Shown here in pieces: positions 5,339 to 10,621 of a stretch of 10,621 nt of DNA. The DNA lies in assembly GCA_031257995.1 (NCBI GenBank), contig JAIRNN010000081.1, positions 1 through 10,621 on the forward strand, read 5' to 3'. Origin of the DNA: Spirochaetaceae bacterium. GTDB taxonomy: Bacteria; Spirochaetota; Spirochaetia; Treponematales; Breznakiellaceae. Below the pieces are notes generated by a model that made no database searches, was not told where the DNA came from, and saw nothing but the letters and a program-made list of their open reading frames with translations. The position numbers were made by a program, and so were the translations under genes. How positions within the stretch are numbered: position 1 is the stretch's first letter; each line of letters starts with the position of its first letter.

Positions 5339-6184
5339 ATGAAATTTCGAGAAGTAGTGCCGAAACACCTGATCTACAAGTCAGGGTTGCCGGGGATGGA
5401 TTATGTTATTAATCCTTATACGGGTTGTTCGCATGGGTGTGTTTACTGTTATGCTGAATTTATGCGGCAATTCACCGGACACAAGGAAGACTGGGGAACT
5501 TTTGTTGATATAAAATGCTACCGAAAATCGCTGGCAGTGATGTATTATGCGGAACGCTCGTTTATGATAAGCTCGGTTACAGATTGTTACAACCATGCCG
5601 AGAGAAAGTATCAAAAGACTCGCGGCATCTTGAAACAGTTTATCAATTCCGAATGTAAAGTCAACATACAGACCAAAAGCGGTTTGATTGTTCGCGACCT
5701 TGAAATTCTCCGGCGGATTCCTTCCGTACAGGTCGGTTTTTCGTTCAGTTCGTTGGACTGGCCTTTTCAAAAGATCATGGAACCGGGGGCAAGCAGTCCC
5801 GCAATAAAACTGGACGCGCTTATGAAACTGCACAACGCCGGTATTCCGGTGTGGGTCTCGATATCGCCGGTATTTCCGCTGTTGACCGATTACAAGGCGA
5901 TCGTCCAAGCTTGCCGTCCCTATACCAACCGCTTCCAGTTTGAAAATCTAAAACTGCGGACGCTCTGTAGGGGCAAAGTGTTGAAGCTCATTGATGAGAA
6001 TTATCCCAAAGCGTGGTCTGAGTACGACTGGATATACAATCAGGGCGGTGGTGATGAATACTGGTCCGAGTTAAAGAAAGAGATTGCCGCATACTGCGAG
6101 CAGGAAAAACTTGACTACGAAATCGCGTTCGATGCCGACCACAAGGAAAGAATGGAAGCCGGAAACGCCGCCAAAATTAGGTGA
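5339..6184 (+). CDS. Radical SAM protein, spore photoproduct lyase-like (COG1533 type)
   Basis: 281 aa. The radical SAM cluster motif C-x3-C-x2-C is C30-S-H-G-C34-V-Y-C37-Y, inside the family-typical N-P-Y-T-G-C-S-H-G-C-V-Y-C-Y-A. Next come F-T-G-H-K-E-D-W-G-T-F-V-D-I-K (45-59) and S-S-V-T-D-C-Y (78-84), both characteristic of the COG1533 (SplB-related/Rv2578c-like) group. These proteins bind a [4Fe-4S] cluster and S-adenosylmethionine; true SPL repairs thymine dimers, but most relatives have no proven substrate. The ATG at 5339 has no clear Shine-Dalgarno; a TATAAT at 5320-5325 without a matching -35 lies just upstream, so expression may come from the tRNA promoter. Base composition is lower in G+C than its neighbours (roughly 40-50% by hand count on sample lines), hinting at separate origin. 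Confidence 0.87.
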   Translation: MKFREVVPKHLIYKSGLPGMDYVINPYTGCSHGCVYCYAEFMRQFTGHKEDWGTFVDIKCYRKSLAVMYYAERSFMISSVTDCYNHAERKYQKTRGILKQFINSECKVNIQTKSGLIVRDLEILRRIPSVQVGFSFSSLDWPFQKIMEPGASSPAIKLDALMKLHNAGIPVWVSISPVFPLLTDYKAIVQACRPYTNRFQFENLKLRTLCRGKVLKLIDENYPKAWSEYDWIYNQGGGDEYWSELKKEIAAYCEQEKLDYEIAFDADHKERMEAGNAAKIR

Positions 6185-6314
6185 AAGAATATTCCAATTG
6201 ACAAATTAAAGTCTGCGTAATCCTGCTTTTTTGGACGAATTTTTTGAGAAGGGAGCCTCTTTCGGCAAGGGATAGAATTCGCTGCCGCTGTCTCCCCAAG
6301 TTAACGGAAAAGAA

Positions 6315-6340
6315 GGGGCCGCGCCGAAGCGCGATGCCCC
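6315..6340 (-). terminator. Intrinsic terminator of the SSS symporter
   Basis: Read on the minus strand, GGGGC, AT bulge, CGCGC, a TTCG tetraloop, GCGCG and GCCCC form a stable stem (6340-6315), followed by TTCTTTTCC. It lies 22 nt after the symporter stop. An additional GCCCCCT/AGGGGGC hairpin (about 6336-6360) sits between the stop and this stem. The UUCG loop, GC stem and T-rich tail make this a convincing rho-independent terminator. Confidence 0.75.
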
Positions 6341-6362
6341 CTTTAGCCCCTCTAGGGGGCAC

Positions 6363-7826
6363 TTACCCGCTGACCGGCGGCAGGTCGACGCTCTCCCGTT
6401 TTGAGGGCCAGACAAGGGTGAAAATGAGATAGGCCGCCAACGCGCAGACCAGTCCGGGGATCACCGTTTGCTGTTCCCAGCCGAAGAAAGTAAGGCCGGG
6501 AATGAGTTTCCGCTCAAAAATCACGGATACGATGCTGCCCACGATGAGGGACGCGATTGCCCCGGCGGTGGAGGATTTTTTCCAGTAGTGGCCGACCACA
6601 TAGGGGAAGAAGGCGCCCGCCGCGCGAAGGGTGAAAGAGAACATCAGCAGGTCGATGATGCTGGTTGCGTTCATCGCGACGATGAGGCTGAATACGCCCA
6701 CGACGACCATCGTGATCTGCGTTACCCGCATAATTTCCTTGTCGGAAGCGGTTTTTCTGATGAACTGCTTGTAGATGTCGTTGCCGAAGATGGAACCCGC
6801 GCCCAAAAGGTCTGAGTCCGCGCTGGACATCGTGGCCGATATGATACCGGAGAACAAAAAGCCGACAATGACCGCCGGCATCGTGAGCGTGGCCAGTACC
6901 GGCAGCGAATACCGCGCCCCCTGGGAAAGAACGGCATCGGAGGAAACTTTTCCCATATTCACGAGTGCCAGCGTGACGATGCCCAGCACCGCCGGAACGA
7001 AGGCGTATATCCCGTTCACCAAAGCGGCGAGAATCGATCCTTGTTTGGCCGCCTTTCCGTCGCGGGCGGAATAGTAACGGGAAACCGCTTCCTGTCCGAC
7101 CGTAAATGTCGCGACATACATAATCACCAGCGCGATAATCGCCTTGGGCCCCCCGATACCCTTGATCAGATTAAACGTTTCGGGAGGAACATTGTCCACG
7201 ACCTGATCCCAGCCCCCGGCGAAATTCACCGCGAAAGGCACCGCGATGAGCATTCCCAGCACGATAAGGCCGACCTGCACAAAGTCCGTGATGGCAACGC
7301 TCCACATCCCGCCCATCACCGCGTAGGCCGTTACCACAATCGCCACCGCGATAAGCGACGTCTTCCATCCCAGACCGAGCATCACCGAGAGAATCGTCGC
7401 GGAAGCCATAAACTGACCCGCCGTAAGCCCGATGAGCGGAAGGAACATCGTTATCGACGTAAAGACCCCCGCCGCCTGTCCATACTTCCGCCGGAAATAT
7501 TCGGGAACCGTCTTCACCTCCGTCGCCCGAATCTTGGGCGCGAGAAAGGTCAGAATAACGAAAGCCAGCCCCATAGTCAGCACGTACCACGCCGCGCTCA
7601 ACCCCCATTGAGAACTGCCGAGGTTACTCGCCTTCTCCACCACGCCGAGAGAACTGCCCCCGCCGATCTCCGTAGCCGCCAACGTCCCCGCCATGAGCAG
7701 AGGCCCCATCCTGCGGCCCGCAACCATGAAATCGGTCGTATTCTTGATCCGCCTCGAAGCGAAATACCCGATTCCCAACATCGCGATCATATAGATGACC
7801 ACAATAACGATAACAGTAGTTTGCAT
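6363..7826 (-). CDS. Sodium:solute symporter family protein (SSS/SSF)
   Basis: 487 aa integral membrane transporter, hydrophobic almost throughout, consistent with the 13 or so helices of the SSS family. The start M-Q-T-T-V-I-V-I-V-V-I-Y is the first helix; G-R-R-M-G-P (37-42) and the T-E-I-G-G-G-S-S-L-G (52-61) segment of helix 2 are typical of the family, as is the short lysine/arginine-rich linker K-I-R-A-T-E-V-K-T-V-P-E-Y-F-R-R-K-Y-G between membrane helices. It would couple uptake of a sugar, organic acid, amino acid or similar solute to sodium; substrate not readable. AAGGAG lies 7 nt before ATG 7826. Strong promoter and terminator flank it, so it is a single-gene unit. Confidence 0.92.
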   Translation of the reverse strand: MQTTVIVIVVIYMIAMLGIGYFASRRIKNTTDFMVAGRRMGPLLMAGTLAATEIGGGSSLGVVEKASNLGSSQWGLSAAWYVLTMGLAFVILTFLAPKIRATEVKTVPEYFRRKYGQAAGVFTSITMFLPLIGLTAGQFMASATILSVMLGLGWKTSLIAVAIVVTAYAVMGGMWSVAITDFVQVGLIVLGMLIAVPFAVNFAGGWDQVVDNVPPETFNLIKGIGGPKAIIALVIMYVATFTVGQEAVSRYYSARDGKAAKQGSILAALVNGIYAFVPAVLGIVTLALVNMGKVSSDAVLSQGARYSLPVLATLTMPAVIVGFLFSGIISATMSSADSDLLGAGSIFGNDIYKQFIRKTASDKEIMRVTQITMVVVGVFSLIVAMNATSIIDLLMFSFTLRAAGAFFPYVVGHYWKKSSTAGAIASLIVGSIVSVIFERKLIPGLTFFGWEQQTVIPGLVCALAAYLIFTLVWPSKRESVDLPPVSG

Positions 7827-7856
7827 ACTTTTTCTCCTTTTTCAAAAAGTGTATGC

Positions 7857-7885
7857 AATATACGATAAAGTTATCATTTGTTCAA
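7857..7885 (-). promoter_or_regulatory. Promoter of the SSS symporter with spacer palindrome
   Basis: On the minus strand, -35 TTGAAC (7885-7880), 17-nt spacer, -10 TATATT (7862-7857); predicted leader about 24 nt. The spacer holds an inverted repeat GATAA (7864-7868) / TTATC (7871-7875) with a 2-nt gap, a possible operator between the two hexamers. Confidence 0.6.
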
Positions 7886-7895
7886 GAGACGGAAG

Positions 7896-8063
7896 GGGAA
7901 GTCTCCCGCCGTCAACAAGTTAAGAATATTTGTCCACAGATTACACGGATTTTTGTTTCAACACCCCGCTCAAATCTGTAAAGCCATTTATGGCACAATC
8001 TGTGTGATCCGCGGACCTTTTTATTTTCTATTTGCTTAACTTGTTAACAGTGGGAAGTCTCCC
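7896..8063. mobile_element. MITE-like palindromic element with 12-bp flanking direct repeats
   Basis: The outer arms, 7911-7924 and 8035-8048, are inverted repeats matching at 13 of 14 positions (GTCAACAAGTTAAG). Inside, 7933-7951 and 7997-8015 form a second inverted pair (15 Watson-Crick pairs, two G-U, two mismatches) built on the 'CCACAGATTACACGGATT / AATCTGTG' motif, which I associate with widespread intergenic repeats. A small perfect hairpin GCCAT/ATGGC (7983-7994) lies in the centre. The identical 12-mer GGGAAGTCTCCC occurs at 7896-7907 and 8052-8063, three nt outside each arm, as a target duplication would. The right copy abuts the ftsI stop codon. No protein is encoded. Confidence 0.6.
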
Positions 8064-9977
8064 CTATTCTAAAAACAACTCCACTTTCATGCCGCGGGTG
8101 ACCAGTGCGCCGGGAGGCGGGTTCTGACGGACGACCCAGCCTTCGCCTTGGATATCGAAGGTGATTTCATCGAGCAAGAGTAGCGGGAGGAGGAGGCGTT
8201 TTGAGTAGCCGGTGAAGTCGGGGAGGTAGCCTTCGATGTCGGGGAGGCCCTCGGTGGCGAGGCGGACGCTTCCTGAGTGGCTTACCTGCGGGCTGCGGCC
8301 TCGGGGGATGCCCAGATAGTTGACCAGCGATTCGGCGGCCTCGCGGATGGGAGGCGCGGCGATCTGTCCGCCTAAGTAGGACCAGCCTTTCGGTTTGACG
8401 ATGGCGATGTAGATCACGAGACGGGGATGGTCGGCGGGAAGGAGGGCGATACAGCTCGCGATGAAGTCCGTCTCCGAATAACTGCGGGTTTCGGGGTCAA
8501 TGACTTGGGCGGTGCCGGTTTTGACGGCCAGCGAGAGGTCGTCAACGTTTGCCCGCCAGCCGGTGCCGATGTTGGAGGTAACGTCCACCATGTAACCACG
8601 CATCGTGCGGGCCGTTTCCGGGCTCAGTACGCGGCGGGGCGGGGCAGTCTCGAAAGGTGTCTCGGTTTTGCCGTCAGCACTCGTCACTTTTGACACGATG
8701 CGGGGATGGACGAGGATACCGTCGTTGGCGATGGCGGTGGCCGCCTGCATCATTTGCAGGGCGGAGACGGCGATCTCTTGACCCATGGATATGGTTGGCT
8801 TTGACCGCGCCGACCACCGCGCCGGAGGACGGAGGAATCCCGCCGTTTCACCGGGGAGCCCCGCGCCGGTTCTTTTGCCGAAGCCGAAGTTTTCGAGGGA
8901 TGTGTAGAACGGGTTTTCCCCGACCATATCCGAGGCGTAGGCGGCCCCGGCATTACAGGATTTGATGATGATGTCGCGGATGGAAACGTTGCCGTGAACT
9001 TCGAGACAGCCGATGACGATGGTTTCGCCGAGATTGGTTGTGTGCTCATAACTCCCGTTGCAGACAAAAGTCGCACGGGAGACGGCGGATTCCATTTCGA
9101 GCATGGAGGCAAGAGAGAACACCTTGAACACCGAGCCGGGTTCATAAGCCCATAGCGAGGGCCGGTCCATGCGGGCAGCCTCGCTTGAAAGGCGGAAGTT
9201 GTTCGGGTCAAAGCCGGGAACGCTGGCCTGTCCCAGAATCTCGCCGGACTCAGGTTCCATCGCGATGAGCATCACCGCTTCTGCCTGGTTTTCGTCGAGC
9301 ACCCGGTTCGCGATGCTCTCCAAAATGTATTGTATATTGGCATCAATGGTGAGATAGACCCGGTTGCCCCGATTGAGGGAGGTTCCGCTCCTTTGAACGT
9401 CCCTCCAAACGTCCCTCGCGGACAACTCGCGGTCAAAGGCGTATTCTATCCCGCCCAACCCCGCGTTGTCGGCCCCAACAAAGCCGAGTATCGTACCCGC
9501 CAGCATCCCTTCGGGGTAGATCCGCCCAGTAACCGGTTCCACACCGACCCCGTTGAGGAAGCCTTTCTCCAGTTCCGTCTCAACGGCGCGTATCGTCCCC
9601 TGATCAACGTTTTTTTTCAGATACACGAAATCCGCGGAAGAGCCTTCGATCTTTTGCAGAGTCTCCTCGACACCCATATCGAGCAGAGGCGCAATATCAC
9701 GGGAAAGTTCCTCGAAGTCGTCAACATCCGGTTTCCACACGCTAATATTAGCCAGCCGCGTCTGAATGGCGAGGACGCGCCCGTTCCGGTCAAAAATCGA
9801 GCCGCGCTCGGCAACCGTCTGCCCCCGCGAACCGCCTGCATTGGGCATAGGAGTGAGCATCAGATAGGCATAGCGGCCAAGCAAGATGACCAAAACGCCG
9901 AACAAAACACCGATAAAGACGCGAAAACGCCGCTGTTCCGTCAGACTGCGCCACTTATAGACGGGATCTTCTCTCAT
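8064..9977 (-). CDS. ftsI: Class B penicillin-binding protein (FtsI/PBP2-SpoVD type) with PASTA domain
   Basis: 637 aa peptidoglycan transpeptidase, anchored by one N-terminal helix (residues 19-41) with the rest in the periplasm. R-G-S-I-F-D-R-N-G (58-66) marks the N-terminal dimerisation domain. The transpeptidase motifs are S-V-F-K (nucleophile S282, K285), S-C-N (340-342) and K-T-G-T (486-489). A C-terminal PASTA-like domain (about 581-637, L-P-D-F-T-G..., Q-N-P-P-P-G-A-L-V...) follows; this is known for the FtsI/SpoVD/PBP2x group in several phyla. It probably crosslinks septal peptidoglycan. The ATG overlaps the lepB stop as ATGA, indicating coupled translation. No mraZ/mraW/ftsL neighbours precede it here, unlike the common dcw arrangement, so a paralogue with another role (e.g. 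elongation) is possible. Confidence 0.92.
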   Translation of the reverse strand: MREDPVYKWRSLTEQRRFRVFIGVLFGVLVILLGRYAYLMLTPMPNAGGSRGQTVAERGSIFDRNGRVLAIQTRLANISVWKPDVDDFEELSRDIAPLLDMGVEETLQKIEGSSADFVYLKKNVDQGTIRAVETELEKGFLNGVGVEPVTGRIYPEGMLAGTILGFVGADNAGLGGIEYAFDRELSARDVWRDVQRSGTSLNRGNRVYLTIDANIQYILESIANRVLDENQAEAVMLIAMEPESGEILGQASVPGFDPNNFRLSSEAARMDRPSLWAYEPGSVFKVFSLASMLEMESAVSRATFVCNGSYEHTTNLGETIVIGCLEVHGNVSIRDIIIKSCNAGAAYASDMVGENPFYTSLENFGFGKRTGAGLPGETAGFLRPPARWSARSKPTISMGQEIAVSALQMMQAATAIANDGILVHPRIVSKVTSADGKTETPFETAPPRRVLSPETARTMRGYMVDVTSNIGTGWRANVDDLSLAVKTGTAQVIDPETRSYSETDFIASCIALLPADHPRLVIYIAIVKPKGWSYLGGQIAAPPIREAAESLVNYLGIPRGRSPQVSHSGSVRLATEGLPDIEGYLPDFTGYSKRLLLPLLLLDEITFDIQGEGWVVRQNPPPGALVTRGMKVELFLE

Positions 9978-10387
9978 TTTCTTGTTAAAACCTTTCCTAT
10001 AATGTCGTCAAAGGACGCGGGCCCATACGAACGCGAATCGTATGATTGCAACGAGTTGTCCCCCAGCGCGATGAACCGTTCCCCCGGCAACAGCGCGGAG
10101 ATCCGCTTTACCGCAAGCGCGTCAAGCGGTGTCCAAAACACCACGACATCGTTCTCCGAAGGAATGTTCCAACGGACAAGATACCGGTTGCCGCCTTTCG
10201 CCTGAAACGGAGCGCGAATGCCATAGGCAAGCCGATTGACCATGACCACCTGTCCCGGCATCAGCACCGGTTCCATCGAAGACCCCTCTACGATCATAAA
10301 ATCAAACACAAAAGTCTTGAGAAACAGGGCCGCGATAAAAGCCGCCAGGACCGCCCTTACCGTCCCCCTGTTTGACCAGCTTCCCAC
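9974..10387 (-). CDS. lepB: Signal peptidase I, short form
   Basis: 137 aa membrane serine protease that removes signal peptides from exported proteins. A single N-terminal helix (about 10-31) is followed by box B, G-S-S-M-E-P-V-L-M-P-G (catalytic S37), box D, A-V-K-R-I-S-A-L-L-P-G-E (catalytic K94), and box E, G-D-N-S-L-Q-S-Y-D-S-R-S-Y-G (109-122). It is shorter than most LepB proteins but has every catalytic box. The start is uncertain: GTG 10387 is chosen because GGGGG lies 6 nt upstream and the predicted transcript starts near 10402; TTG 10393 would add two residues. The frame is open to 10615, but that stretch crosses the promoter and reads into the neighbouring IS start. The gene overlaps ftsI by 4 nt. 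Confidence 0.9.
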   Translation of the reverse strand: MGSWSNRGTVRAVLAAFIAALFLKTFVFDFMIVEGSSMEPVLMPGQVVMVNRLAYGIRAPFQAKGGNRYLVRWNIPSENDVVVFWTPLDALAVKRISALLPGERFIALGDNSLQSYDSRSYGPASFDDIIGKVLTRK

Positions 10388-10408
10388 ATTCAACCCCCAG
10401 CCCTCTAA

Positions 10409-10437
10409 ATTATAGTGACAAAACTCATAACTAGGAA
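10409..10437 (-). promoter_or_regulatory. Candidate promoter of lepB-ftsI
   Basis: On the minus strand, a perfect -10 TATAAT (10414-10409) with TTCCTA (10437-10432) after a 17-nt spacer as a weak -35. The start of transcription would be near 10402, giving a leader of about 15 nt that retains the G-rich ribosome binding site before GTG 10387. Confidence 0.45.
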
Positions 10438-10553
10438 GACCCTGTCCCGCACGTTGCGCGAATGGAAAATTGAAAATGGATAATGATAGGACTAGCAGGC
10501 TGATTATACTAAGGGAACTGATATAAAACCTTCCCACGGGAGGGGTAATCGGC

Positions 10554-10621
10554 ATGAGAGGAAAGATCTGCCAGGTACATTTATCAAAGGACGAAAAGCA
10601 GCGATTAGAAGACATCGTAAG
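10554..10621 (+). CDS. IS630-like transposase, N-terminal fragment, runs off window
   Basis: An ATG at 10554 with GGGAGGGG 8 nt upstream opens a frame that runs to the window edge: M-R-G-K-I-C-Q-V-H-L-S-K-D-E-K-Q-R-L-E-D and then I-V. The 'V-x-L-(S/T)-x-(D/E)-E-x-x-x-L-E-x-(I/L)-V' pattern resembles the start of IS630/Tc1-like transposases (HTH region) as I remember them. Only 22 residues are visible, so the family call is tentative. The gene is divergent from lepB with a 166-nt spacer. Confidence 0.5.
   Translation, partial: MRGKICQVHLSKDEKQRLEDIV

Noticed and set aside
10388..10615. 76-residue N-terminal extension of LepB including a hydrophobic stretch
   Set aside because: It covers the predicted lepB promoter and the antisense of the IS630-like gene start; LepB proteins with one N-terminal helix begin where the GTG 10387 form does.
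1..10621. CRISPR array
   Set aside because: No series of evenly spaced identical repeats; the repeats present are single pairs or palindromes.

Overview
The window looks like a bacterial chromosomal segment of moderate to high G+C (about 60% in the larger genes by hand count of sample lines). It is patchy, with AT-rich spacers, many palindromic or dispersed repeats, and the first codons of a transposase-like gene at each edge. Gene content (PASTA-type class B penicillin-binding protein next to a small signal peptidase, FGGY kinase, SSS symporter, COG1533-type radical SAM protein) and the style of the repeats remind me of spirochaetes, especially Treponema of animal or termite guts. That is an impression from protein and repeat style, not a database result.

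Layout. 1-74: start of an IS transposase reading leftward off the window, with a near-consensus promoter and an operator-like palindrome. 260-292: strong stem-loop. 333-1877 (-): FGGY-family carbohydrate kinase. 1878-2806: about 0.9 kb with no convincing gene, holding two diverged copies of a dispersed repeat plus other repeat-like tracts. 2807-4307 (+): two overlapping genes, a TM2-domain membrane protein with a winged-helix-like C-terminus and a VanH-like D-lactate/D-2-hydroxyacid dehydrogenase. 4422-4796 (-): small XRE-type regulator with a candidate operator at its start. 4797-5224: AT-rich spacer with a large palindromic structure, possibly a small RNA with its own promoter and terminator. 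5225-5297 (+): tRNA-Asn(GUU). 5339-6184 (+): lower-G+C radical SAM gene of the spore-photoproduct-lyase-like group. 6363-7826 (-): sodium:solute symporter with a good promoter and terminator. 7896-8063: 138-bp palindromic element flanked by identical 12-bp direct repeats, resembling a MITE. 8064-10387 (-): lepB then ftsI, overlapping by 4 bp. 10554-end (+): start of an IS630-like transposase.

Working together. lepB-ftsI is a translationally coupled pair for envelope work (signal-peptide cleavage and septal peptidoglycan crosslinking). The TM2 protein and the dehydrogenase form a second coupled pair; the dehydrogenase would interconvert pyruvate and D-lactate or a related pair. The kinase and the symporter are each monocistronic-looking and probably serve sugar or organic solute uptake and use, but they are 4.5 kb apart and nothing here ties them to one substrate.

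Nothing in the window amounts to a proven new system. The most interesting items are the candidate structured RNA upstream of the tRNA, the MITE-like element with flanking duplications, the paired dispersed repeat, and the apparently leaderless TM2/D-LDH operon.
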